Positions 20,235 through 28,473 of a stretch of DNA of 64,000 nt are shown piece after piece (within the stretch, counting starts at the first letter, position 1; each line of letters begins with the position of its first letter). Location: the NCBI RefSeq assembly GCF_002879865.1, contig NZ_PNXY01000010.1:62001-126000 (forward strand). The letters run 5' to 3'. The notes below the pieces were generated by a model, which saw only the letters and a program-made list of their open reading frames with translations, did no database searches and was not told the origin of the DNA. The DNA is from Paraburkholderia rhynchosiae (GTDB lineage Bacteria; Pseudomonadota; Gammaproteobacteria; Burkholderiales; Burkholderiaceae). The translations under genes were made by a program, and so were the position numbers.

Positions 20235-21235
20235 GGTGCCGACTCCTCGAATGAACGCTGCCTTGCCATCACGAATGCACGCTCGATGGCGCGCGCCGCC
20301 AGTTCAATCTTGAACGCGTTGCCGCGGCGGCCGCGCGCGTCGCGCAGCATATAGGTGGCGAACTCGCGCACGGTGTCCGCGTTCAGCGCCTTGCCGCGCA
20401 GTGACGCTTCGGCATCTACATTGCGCCACGGCTTGTGCGCGACGCCGCCGAGTGCGCAATGCGCATTCACGATGATGTCGCCGTCGAGTTCGAGCCCGAG
20501 CGCAACGGAAACCAGCGCGAACGCATACGAAGCCCTGTCACGCACTTTCACGTAAGCGTGATGTTCAGCGAAACCCTGTTTCGGCAGCTCCACCGCGGTA
20601 ATCAGTTCGTCGTCGCGCAGATTCGTGTCGATGTGCGGTGTGTCGCCCGGCAAACGGTGGAACTCAGCGAACGGCAGAATGCGCGCGCCGTCGGGACCGG
20701 ACAAGTGAACCGTTGCATCGAGCGCGGCCAACGCCACGCACATATCGGATGGATGCACCGCAATGCAGTGCTCACTCGCGCCGAGAATCGCGTGCATGCG
20801 ATTGACGCCTTCGAGCGCCGGACAACCGGTGCCGGGCTCGCGCTTGTTGCAGCGTGTCCCCGCGTCGTAGAAATAGACGCAGCGAGTCCGCTGCAACAGA
20901 TTGCCGCCGACGCTCGCCACATTGCGAATCTGCGGCGACGCCCCCGCCAGAATCGCTTTTGCGAGCAGCGGGTAGCGCGCCGTGATCGTTGGGTCGTAGG
21001 CGGCCGCGCTGTTGGTCACCAGCGCGCCGATCTTCAGCCCGCCCGCCGCAGTCGCCTCGATCTGTTTGAGCGGCAGACGGTTAATGTCGACCACGACCTC
21101 GGGGTGCGCCACGTTCTCGCGCCACAGGTCCACCAGATTCGTGCCGCCCGCGATAAACGCCGCGGCCGCATTGGCGCGATGCTGTTCGATCGCTTGCGGC
21201 ACTTCGCTCGCGCGCGTATAGGAGAAGCGGTTCAT
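20231..21235 (-). CDS. paoB: Aldehyde dehydrogenase FAD-binding subunit (PaoB-like)
   Basis: 334 residues of the CO-dehydrogenase flavoprotein family. FAD-binding motifs AAAFIAGGTNLVDL and ASVGGNLLQRTRC are clear. The segment between about 115 and 155 carries several Cys (RTRCVYFYD, CNKREPGTGCPALEG, SEHCIAVHPSDMC), the insert that holds a [4Fe-4S] cluster in E. coli PaoB. It passes electrons between the 2Fe-2S subunit and FAD. It overlaps paoA and paoC by 4 nt at each end, a sign of tight translational coupling. Confidence 0.93.
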   Translation of the reverse strand: MNRFSYTRASEVPQAIEQHRANAAAAFIAGGTNLVDLWRENVAHPEVVVDINRLPLKQIEATAAGGLKIGALVTNSAAAYDPTITARYPLLAKAILAGASPQIRNVASVGGNLLQRTRCVYFYDAGTRCNKREPGTGCPALEGVNRMHAILGASEHCIAVHPSDMCVALAALDATVHLSGPDGARILPFAEFHRLPGDTPHIDTNLRDDELITAVELPKQGFAEHHAYVKVRDRASYAFALVSVALGLELDGDIIVNAHCALGGVAHKPWRNVDAEASLRGKALNADTVREFATYMLRDARGRRGNAFKIELAARAIERAFVMARQRSFEESAP

Positions 21236-21765
21236 GGTCGCGCTCCTTTATCCGCAAGCTTGGCGGCATCGAGAATCGCGGCGACGATGTTCGTATATGC
21301 GCCGCAGCGGCACAGGTTGCCGCTCATCAGTTCGCGCACCTCGTCGGCGGTTTTCGCGTGGCCTTCTTGCAGCATCGCGACCGCGGAGCAGATTTGCCCC
21401 GGCGTGCAGTAGCCGCACTGAAACGCGTCGTGATCGATGAAAGCCTGCTGAACGGAATGGAGCTCTTCACCGTTCGCGAGCCCTTCGATTGTCGTGACCG
21501 AGGCGCCGTCGTACACCACCGCGAGCGCGAGACACGTGTTGATGCGCTGGCCGTTGACAATCGCGGTGCAGGCGCCGCACTGCCCGTGATCGCAGCCCTT
21601 CTTGGTGCCGCTCAAATGGCAGTGCTCGCGCAGCATATCGAGGAGCGAGGTCCAGGCTTGAACTTCGAACTGGTGCTTTTTGCCGTTGATGTCGAAGCTC
21701 ACCGGCACGCGCTGAACGTCGCTCGGTGCGACGTCCAGCGCCGTTTCGGCAGTGGGTGTGTTCAT
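21232..21765 (-). CDS. paoA: Aldehyde dehydrogenase 2Fe-2S subunit (PaoA-like)
   Basis: 177 residues with two [2Fe-2S] domains. The plant-type cluster cysteines are in KKGCDHGQCGACTAIVNG with a further Cys in RINTCLALA; the helical-bundle cluster is in QCGYCTPGQICSA and LCRCGAYTNIVAA. The start at 21765 has CAGGAGA upstream; the longer frame to 21831 has no SD. E. coli PaoA has a Tat leader, but none is seen here (MNTPTAETALDVAPSD), so this enzyme is probably cytoplasmic. It is first gene of the pao-like operon. Confidence 0.93.
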   Translation of the reverse strand: MNTPTAETALDVAPSDVQRVPVSFDINGKKHQFEVQAWTSLLDMLREHCHLSGTKKGCDHGQCGACTAIVNGQRINTCLALAVVYDGASVTTIEGLANGEELHSVQQAFIDHDAFQCGYCTPGQICSAVAMLQEGHAKTADEVRELMSGNLCRCGAYTNIVAAILDAAKLADKGARP

Positions 21766-21895
21766 GGGGAATTTCTCCTGACGATGGCTCACGCACAGCG
21801 AGCGCAAAGAACGAACTAGATTCGCGCGCAAGCCATGTGCCCGCCAGGACCCGTATCAGGGCACGCAGCGGTTCCCCGACATTCCATCAATAGGC

Positions 21896-22762
21896 CTAAA
21901 TGATCGGTGAGCCACCCGTCACGGCGATGGTCGCGCCTGAAATATAGCTGGCTTCATCGGATGCCAGCATCACATAGACCGGCGCGAGTTCGGCGGGTTG
22001 GCCCGGACGCTTCATCGGCACTTGCTGGCCGAATTTTTCGACCTTTTCCGCCGGCATCGTCGACGGAATCAACGGTGTCCAGATCGGCCCCGGCGCAACG
22101 CAATTCGCGCGAATGCCCTTTTCCGCCAGCAATTGCGCCAGGCCGCCGGTGAAATTCTGGATCGCGCCCTTGGTCGTCGCGTAGGCGATCAAGCCCGGAT
22201 TCGGATGGTCCGCGTTGATCGATGTCGTATTCACAATGGCGGCGCCCGGCTTCATGTGTTTGACCGCCGCGCGCGTGAGCCTGAACATCGCGCCGATGTT
22301 GGTATCGAACGTCTTGTCCCATTCCTCGTCGGTGATCTCGTCGAGCGACGGATATGTCATCTGGTACGCGGCGTTGTTGACCAGCACGTCGAGCCGGCCG
22401 AATGCTTCAACCGCTTTGTCGACGATCGCATTGCAGTGCGCGGAGTTCGTAATGTCGCCCGGCACGAGCACCGCTTTGCGCCCTGCCTGTTCGACCCAGC
22501 GCGCCGTCTCGCGAGCATCGTCGTCTTCGTCCAGATAGGCGATCAGCACGTCCGCGCCTTCGCGCGCGAACGCAATGGCAACGGCGCGGCCAATGCCGCT
22601 GTCGCCGCCCGTGATGATCGCCGCCTTGCCGGCGAGACGTCCCGAGCCCTTATACGATTTCTCGCCGTGATCGGGCTGAGGCTGCATCACTGCCGTGCGG
22701 CCGGGCGTCTGATCCTGCTGTTGTCCGGGGAACGGTGGAGTGGGACGTTGTGTGTCGCTCAT
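21896..22762 (-). CDS. SDR-family oxidoreductase
   Basis: 288 residues. The N-terminus is a Pro/Gln-rich tail typical of YghA/GsiB-like SDRs, then the NAD(P) site AAIITGGDSGIGRAVAIAFA, NNAAYQM, and the catalytic Ser-Tyr-Lys in NTTSINA and YATTKGAI. The start at 22762 has GGAGG 7 nt upstream; the frame to 22810 is rejected. It ends 130 nt before paoA on the same strand, so it may be transcribed with the pao operon. The likely role is reduction of a small carbonyl or sugar; specificity is unknown. Confidence 0.92.
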   Translation of the reverse strand: MSDTQRPTPPFPGQQQDQTPGRTAVMQPQPDHGEKSYKGSGRLAGKAAIITGGDSGIGRAVAIAFAREGADVLIAYLDEDDDARETARWVEQAGRKAVLVPGDITNSAHCNAIVDKAVEAFGRLDVLVNNAAYQMTYPSLDEITDEEWDKTFDTNIGAMFRLTRAAVKHMKPGAAIVNTTSINADHPNPGLIAYATTKGAIQNFTGGLAQLLAEKGIRANCVAPGPIWTPLIPSTMPAEKVEKFGQQVPMKRPGQPAELAPVYVMLASDEASYISGATIAVTGGSPII

Positions 22763-23042
22763 AACAAACCTCCAGAATACGAATGAACATGCGCGGCGTG
22801 CAAACAGCACGGCGTTGCAACGTAGCTAGCAACCTGCGGGCCCGCATGTCGTGGGGCTCCGTGGTGCATGCGTGTTGCACAGCGAGCATGCGTGGAGGAT
22901 TGCGTGCGAATACGCGCTAAGAAATGCGCGGCAATGAGAGCGCGAGGAAGAAGCGGCACATGAGCGGAAAACAACGGTAGGTGTGAGACAAACGCACGGC
23001 AACGCGAAGCAAACCGAATATTTTTCAACCGCCGCGCAGGCT

Positions 23043-23504
23043 TTACGGCGGCCCCACTGCGTGCAGCGCTGCCGCCGATTCGAGCACGCGCAGCAGACGC
23101 TCAGGCGTCAACGGTTTCGCGCAATGCGCGTCGAAGCCGACAGCGCGAGCGCGCGCGCGGTCGTCGCGCGAGGCGAATGCAGTGCATGCAACCAGCAACA
23201 TGTGCGCCGTCGACGGATGCGCACGCAGACGCCGCGCAAGTTCCAGGCCGTCAAGTCCCGGCATCTTGATGTCGAGAACGACTGCAAACGGCTGCCATTC
23301 CGACGCCATATCGCATACCGCATGCGGGTCTTCGAGCGCGCGGCATTCGAACCCGTCCGCGTTCAACAGCATTTGCAGCGCGTCCGCCGCTTCACGATAG
23401 TCGTCCACCACCAGCACGCGACGGTGAGAGGCCATCGCATACTGAATCGGTCGCCATACGACCACGTCTTCACTGTCGTCGAATCGGTTATCGAGCGTCA
23501 CCAT
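23043..23504 (-). CDS. Stand-alone response regulator receiver protein
   Basis: 153 residues. A 30-residue N-terminal extension precedes one CheY-type receiver: RVLVVDDYREAADALQMLL, phospho-acceptor Asp in AVVLDIKMPGLDGLELA, Thr in ACTAFAS and Lys in HCAKPLTPERL. No output domain is present. The start at 23504 uses GGAG 4 nt upstream; the frame is open to 23642 without a site. No kinase adjoins it. The hybrid kinases at 8.3-10.4 and 28.5-30.8 kb are possible partners only by proximity. Confidence 0.88.
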   Translation of the reverse strand: MVTLDNRFDDSEDVVVWRPIQYAMASHRRVLVVDDYREAADALQMLLNADGFECRALEDPHAVCDMASEWQPFAVVLDIKMPGLDGLELARRLRAHPSTAHMLLVACTAFASRDDRARARAVGFDAHCAKPLTPERLLRVLESAAALHAVGPP

Positions 23505-23705
23505 TTTCTCCGTTGCTTGTTGCGCGCGCCGCTTCCCGGCGCTCCGGGCAGACCCGGCGCACGTCCGCAAGATTCGCTCCCGCGTCGCGTCACTGTTTAC
23601 ATGCTTTCTGGACGAGCCGCTGTATGAAGCAGATACGGCCATCGTTATGAGTGTGTCGTTGTGGATACGTCGTTATTTATTCGTTATCCATTCGTCGCTG
23701 TGGGG

Positions 23706-25382
23706 TTATCCCGAACGATCGTCGATGAAACCCTTCAGCATCGCGAGTGTGTCCGCGTCGTCGATATGTTTGTCCGTGCGCCACCGTAGCATGCGCGGAA
23801 ACCGCACGGCAACGCCGGACTTATGGCGCGTACTCGCCTGAATGCCTTCGAAGCCGATTTCGAATACGAGCGTCGGCGTCACGCTGCGCACCGGTCCGAA
23901 TTTCTCGATCGTAGTCTTGCGCACGATGGCGTCAACCTGGCGCATTTCCTCATCGGTAAGACCCGAATACGCCTTCGCGAACGGCACGAGCGTGCGCACG
24001 CCGTTGGCTTCGTCCCACACGGCGAACGTGAAGTCAGTGTATAGACTTGCGCGGCGGCCGTGTCCGCGTTGCGCGTATACCAGTACGGCGTCGACCGCAT
24101 ACGGATCGATCTTCCATTTCCACCATGTGCCAGAAGCTTTGGTGCGGCCCACACCGTACATCGACTCGCGCTCTTTCAGCATCAACCCTTCGACGGCGCG
24201 CGCCCGGCTCTCTTCGCGCAACCCGGCGAGTGACCGCCAATCCGTTCCATGCACCAGCGGCGATACGCGAAAAAGGTCGCGTGCCAGCGTGCTGTCGAGC
24301 GATACGGCCAACGCATCGAGACGCGCCCGCCGTTGCGCGAGCGGCGTCATGCGCAAGTCTTCGCGGTGCGCTTCGAGCAGATCGTAAGCAAGCAGCGCGG
24401 CGGGCGAATCAGCGAGGATTTTTTTCGTCAGCGTCTTGCGAGCAATTCGCGGTTGCAAACGCGCGAACGGCAACGGCGCAACCGCGCCCGGTTCCCAGGC
24501 GAGAATTTCGCCGTCGATCACAAAGCCGTCAGGCAAGGCCTCACCCAACGCGGCCACTTCGGGAAAGCGATCGGTAATCAGATCCTCGCCGCGCGACCAT
24601 AACCACACACGTCCGCCACGTTTGACGAGCTGCGCGCGAATGCCGTCCCACTTCCATTCGATCAGCCAATGCGACGGATCGCCGAGCGTCTCCGGTTCGG
24701 CCTGCAATGGATGCGCGAGAAAGAACGGATATGGCAAACCGAGATCGCTGTCGTGCCGCTCCGTCGATGGTTGCGCGTCTTGTTCCCTCGCCTGTGGCGC
24801 GATCAGACGCAAATAGCGCGCCGCGTCCGGCTTCTGCCGCGAGTCGGTCCATCCGACCATGCGTTGCGCAATCCGCTTATGGTCGACGCCCGCCACTTCC
24901 GCGAGCGCTCGCACCACCAGTTGCCGCGCGACGCCGACCCGAAAGCCGCCGCCAATCAGCTTCGTCAGCAGAAAACGGCCGCTCCAGTCGAGTTCGTCCC
25001 AATAGCTGAACAGACGCTCGCGCAATTCTTCCGGCGCGAGCCCGCGCAAGATCAGCACGCGTTGCTCGATCCATTGCGTGAGGCCGAGTTCGGAACTGCG
25101 TTGCGCTGGCGGCAGAATATGCGCGATGGTCTCGGCAAGATCGCCGACCGCGTGATACGACTCTTCGAAGAGCCATGCGGGCAGTCCGGCACGTTCGCGC
25201 GCGAACTCGGTGAGCAAACGCGTGGGTACCGATTGGCGCGGCTTGCCGCCGGCAAGAAAGTACGACGCCCATGCGGCGTCTTCAGGCGCGGCCACAGCGA
25301 AATAGCTCGTGAGCGCTTCGAGCTTGTCATGTGTGGACGTGGTCGCGTCGAGCGCGGTGTAAAGAGCGGCGAAGCGCTTCAT
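23706..25382 (-). CDS. ATP-dependent DNA ligase (ligase/exonuclease-locus type)
   Basis: Seals DNA nicks using ATP. 558 residues: an N-terminal DNA-binding domain, adenylation domain with active-site Lys244 in IEWKWDGIRAQ, motif III FVIDGEILAW, motif IV AVEGLMLKERES, motif V WWKWKIDP, and an OB-fold tail. This is the large single-protein ATP-ligase that pairs with a metallo-beta-lactamase exonuclease, not the LigD type. The start ATG at 25382 overlaps the exonuclease stop by 4 nt. The Lhr-type helicase and PdeM-like phosphoesterase that complete the usual four-gene locus are not adjacent. Confidence 0.93.
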   Translation of the reverse strand: MKRFAALYTALDATTSTHDKLEALTSYFAVAAPEDAAWASYFLAGGKPRQSVPTRLLTEFARERAGLPAWLFEESYHAVGDLAETIAHILPPAQRSSELGLTQWIEQRVLILRGLAPEELRERLFSYWDELDWSGRFLLTKLIGGGFRVGVARQLVVRALAEVAGVDHKRIAQRMVGWTDSRQKPDAARYLRLIAPQAREQDAQPSTERHDSDLGLPYPFFLAHPLQAEPETLGDPSHWLIEWKWDGIRAQLVKRGGRVWLWSRGEDLITDRFPEVAALGEALPDGFVIDGEILAWEPGAVAPLPFARLQPRIARKTLTKKILADSPAALLAYDLLEAHREDLRMTPLAQRRARLDALAVSLDSTLARDLFRVSPLVHGTDWRSLAGLREESRARAVEGLMLKERESMYGVGRTKASGTWWKWKIDPYAVDAVLVYAQRGHGRRASLYTDFTFAVWDEANGVRTLVPFAKAYSGLTDEEMRQVDAIVRKTTIEKFGPVRSVTPTLVFEIGFEGIQASTRHKSGVAVRFPRMLRWRTDKHIDDADTLAMLKGFIDDRSG

Positions 25383-26527
25383 GAGCGGCTCGCGGTATCG
25401 TCGAGTTCGTGTGTCTGCGCTTCGTTGTTCTGCACGCCCGCAGCACTGCTTTGCACGGCTATGTCGTCGCCGCCCAATGCGTCGGCTTCGACGGTATCGT
25501 CCCCGTATTGGGTCGCGAATGCTCCTGCTTCGAGCCCTTGCTCGCGCAGCCAGCGCACCATTGGTTCGACGTAGCCATGCGTGACGATCACGCGCTGCGC
25601 GCCCGTCGCGTGAATCGCAGTTTGCAGTGCGGGCCAATCGGCATGATCGGAAAGCACGAAGCCACGATCGACGCCGCGTCTGCGGCGCGCGCCGCGCAGA
25701 CGCATCCAGCCGGAGGCGAACGCGTCGCTATAGTCGCCGAAACGTCGTAGCCATGCGCTGCCTTGCGCGGACGGCGGCGCGACAATGAGCGCCTGTTTGA
25801 ACACCGCTTTGTCTTTCGGCGCAATTTCACTGACGAGCCGCACCGGCGGCAAATGCACGCCCGCATCGCGATAAGCGCGATTGAGCGGCTCGACCGCGCC
25901 ATGACAGAAGATTGGGCCGATGCCCGCGTCGACGCTCGCCAGCACACGCTGCGCCTTGCCGAACGAATAGCAGAACAATACCGACGCGCGTCCTTGGGCG
26001 GCGTTATGACGCCACCATGAATCCACGCCGTCGAACACGGTTTGCGGCGGGTCCCATCTATAGATCGGCAGCCCGAAGGTCGATTCGGTGATGAACGTAT
26101 CGCAACGCACGGGCTCGAACGCATCGCAGGTCGGGTCGGGGTCGAGCTTGTAATCGCCCGATGCGACCCACACGCGCCCGCAGTGCTCGATGCGCAATTG
26201 CGCGGAGCCCAGCACATGTCCCGCGGGATGCAGCGACACTGCGACGCCGTTGAGGTCGAGCCGTTCGCCGTATGCGAGCGTTTGCAGTGAGATGTCCGGC
26301 AGGCGCGAAAGCAGCACGCTCGCGCCCGCACGCGAGGCGAGGTAATGCCGATGCCCGAAGCGCGCGTGATCGGAATGCGCATGCGTGATGACCGCCCGTT
26401 CGACGGGCTGCCACGGATCGACAAAGAAGTTGCCGGCCGGGCAATACAAACCCTCAGGCCGCGCAACGACCAGGTCCGAAGGGGCGGCGCTTTGCGCTGC
26501 GATATTGAATGTCGATTCCGAAGCCAT
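25379..26527 (-). CDS. Ligase-associated DNA exonuclease (metallo-beta-lactamase/beta-CASP-like)
   Basis: 382 residues. The metal motif AVITHAHSDHARFGH (HxHxDH) is near residue 47, followed by HPAGHVLGSAQL, ASGDYKLDPDP, ITESTFGLP, FVLSDHADW and IVTHGYVEPM. It is the SNM1/Pso2-like exonuclease that goes with bacterial ATP-ligases. The start at 26527 (MASESTFN) is chosen over the TTG at 26590; the SD is weak. It is upstream of the ligase with a 4-nt overlap, so the pair forms a repair operon. Confidence 0.92.
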   Translation of the reverse strand: MASESTFNIAAQSAAPSDLVVARPEGLYCPAGNFFVDPWQPVERAVITHAHSDHARFGHRHYLASRAGASVLLSRLPDISLQTLAYGERLDLNGVAVSLHPAGHVLGSAQLRIEHCGRVWVASGDYKLDPDPTCDAFEPVRCDTFITESTFGLPIYRWDPPQTVFDGVDSWWRHNAAQGRASVLFCYSFGKAQRVLASVDAGIGPIFCHGAVEPLNRAYRDAGVHLPPVRLVSEIAPKDKAVFKQALIVAPPSAQGSAWLRRFGDYSDAFASGWMRLRGARRRRGVDRGFVLSDHADWPALQTAIHATGAQRVIVTHGYVEPMVRWLREQGLEAGAFATQYGDDTVEADALGGDDIAVQSSAAGVQNNEAQTHELDDTASRS

Positions 26528-26649
26528 GTGGCACACCGTAAGCAAAGGCCATTCCTGGGCCGCCGCCGCGGCACTACCCGCGTCGCACAACGTGGCGACT
26601 TTCTTGCTTAACTACGCGTAAGCACATCGGCATGCGAGTGGCGAGGACC

Positions 26650-27552
26650 ATGAATTCCATCATCGATAAGCACGCGCTGTACGTCGCGAAACATCCCGGC
26701 AGGTTTACGCTCGACACGCTCAAGGCGTTTCGCGCCAACCAGGGATTGCTGCTCGCCGGCGCGGTCGCGTATTACGCGTTGCTCTCCATCGTGCCGCTGA
26801 TGATCCTCATCGTCATCGCACTGTCGCGCATCGTGCCGCAACACACTTTGCTCGCCGCGTTGGGGCATTTGCTGCGATGGCTCGTGCCGGGTCAATCGCG
26901 CGCGCTCGTGCATGAACTCGCCAATTTTCTTGAGCATCGCGCGGTGGTCGGCTGGGTGCTGTTCATCACGATGCTGTTCTTCAGTTCGCTCGCGTTTACC
27001 GTACTGGAAAACGCGATGTCGCTGATTTTTGTTCATCGTGTGGTCATACGGCGGCGGCATTTTTTGCTCTCGGCGCTGCTGCCGTATTGCTACATTCTGT
27101 TTCTCGGTGTCGGCGCGCTGCTTGTCACGCTGGTCTCGAGCGGACTCGAAGCCGTGGGCGCCGAAGGCGTCGATCTGTTGGGCACGCATATTTCGCTGCA
27201 AGGTCCATCGCGCGTGATGTTGTATCTGCTAGGTCTCGCGGGCGAGGTTTTCGTCCTGACGTCGATCTATATGGTGATGCCGGTCGGACGGCCATCGCTT
27301 AAGCATGCGCTGTTCGGCGGCGTCGTCGCTGCCGTGTTGTGGGAAATCACACGGCATGTGCTGGTCTGGTACTTCGCGACGCTTTCGCAGGTCAGCGTGG
27401 TCTACGGATCGCTCACCATGGCGATCGTCATTCTGTTCAGCCTCGAATGGCTTGCCACGTTGCTGCTGTTCGGCGCGCAGGTAATTGCCCAGTACGAGCG
27501 CTTCGGCCTCGAGCCGGGCGGCGCGCCAAAGCAGCCGATAAAGACCGGCTGA
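26650..27552 (+). CDS. YihY/BrkB family inner-membrane protein
   Basis: 300 residues with about six membrane spans. It begins MNSIIDKHALYVAKHP, then FRANQGLLLAGAVAYYALLS, a family hallmark, and ends in QVIAQYERFGLEPG. Despite older RNase BN labels, this family is a membrane protein of unclear function. GAGG lies 3 nt before the ATG at 26650; the frame opens at 26632 without an SD. It is divergent from the repair operon. Confidence 0.9.
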   Translation: MNSIIDKHALYVAKHPGRFTLDTLKAFRANQGLLLAGAVAYYALLSIVPLMILIVIALSRIVPQHTLLAALGHLLRWLVPGQSRALVHELANFLEHRAVVGWVLFITMLFFSSLAFTVLENAMSLIFVHRVVIRRRHFLLSALLPYCYILFLGVGALLVTLVSSGLEAVGAEGVDLLGTHISLQGPSRVMLYLLGLAGEVFVLTSIYMVMPVGRPSLKHALFGGVVAAVLWEITRHVLVWYFATLSQVSVVYGSLTMAIVILFSLEWLATLLLFGAQVIAQYERFGLEPGGAPKQPIKTG

Positions 27553-27665
27553 TCCTTCGTCAGCGGTCCGGCAACGGCCGCGCCGCGAGACTGCGGTACC
27601 ATTCTGTCTGATGCCGGACCGAGCGCATCCGCGGCTTCCATCCCGGCAGGCTCCAGGACTCGAGA

Positions 27666-28469
27666 ATGAGCATCATCCAGCGCAATCACGTAAAGATTTC
27701 CGGCAACGGCTCCCGCACCATGGTGCTCGCGCATGGCTTCGGGTGCGACCAGAGCATGTGGCGCCGCCTCGCACCGTCGTTTCATGACGACTACCGCATC
27801 GTGCTGTTCGATCATGTTGGCAGCGGATCGTCTGATCTATCCGCGTACGACGCCGACAAATACGACTCGCTGCACGGCTATGCCGCCGACGTCATCGAGA
27901 TCGTCCGCGAAGTGGCGGACGAACCCGTTGTATTCGTCGGGCATTCCGTGAGTTCGATGATCGGTCTGATTGCCGCTATCGAGGCGCCGCGGCTTTTTTC
28001 CGCGCAGGTGATGGTGAGCCCGTCGCCGTGCTATGTGAACGACGGCGACTACCACGGCGGCTTTACGCGCGAGGACATCGACGACCTGCTCATCACACTG
28101 GACAGCAACTATCTCGGCTGGTCGAGCGCAATGGCTCCCACCATCATGGGCGCGCCGGATCAGCCGGAACTCAGCGTTGAATTGACCAATAGCTTTTGCC
28201 GCACCGATCCGCGTATCGCCGCACAGTTCGCGCGCGTCACGTTTCTATCCGATCATCGCAAGATGCTGCCTTTTAACCCGACGCCCACGCTCATCCTGCA
28301 AGCAAGCGAGGACATCATTGCGCCGCGCGCGGTCGGCGAGTACATGCAGCGCACGATGCCCGACAGCACGCTGCGCGTCGTCGAGAATAACGGCCACTGT
28401 CCGCATCTGAGCGCGCCTCGCGCAAGCGCCGAGGCCATTGGCGATTTCCTCGCCACGGCAGGCCTTTAA
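27666..28469 (+). CDS. RsbQ-like alpha/beta hydrolase
   Basis: 267 residues, close in length and layout to Bacillus RsbQ and plant D14/KAI2. It reads VLAHGFGCDQSMWRRLAPSF, then nucleophile Ser94 in FVGHSVSSMIGL, Asp216 in ASEDIIAPRA and His244 in NNGHCPHLS, a full triad. RsbQ senses or hydrolyses a small hydrophobic ligand and activates the PAS-PP2C protein RsbP. Here the next gene, 4 nt downstream, is a PAS hybrid kinase, so this hydrolase may feed a ligand or act on its PAS domain (inference). The start ATG is preceded by a weak purine stretch. Confidence 0.92.
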   Translation: MSIIQRNHVKISGNGSRTMVLAHGFGCDQSMWRRLAPSFHDDYRIVLFDHVGSGSSDLSAYDADKYDSLHGYAADVIEIVREVADEPVVFVGHSVSSMIGLIAAIEAPRLFSAQVMVSPSPCYVNDGDYHGGFTREDIDDLLITLDSNYLGWSSAMAPTIMGAPDQPELSVELTNSFCRTDPRIAAQFARVTFLSDHRKMLPFNPTPTLILQASEDIIAPRAVGEYMQRTMPDSTLRVVENNGHCPHLSAPRASAEAIGDFLATAGL

Positions 28470-28473
28470 AGCA

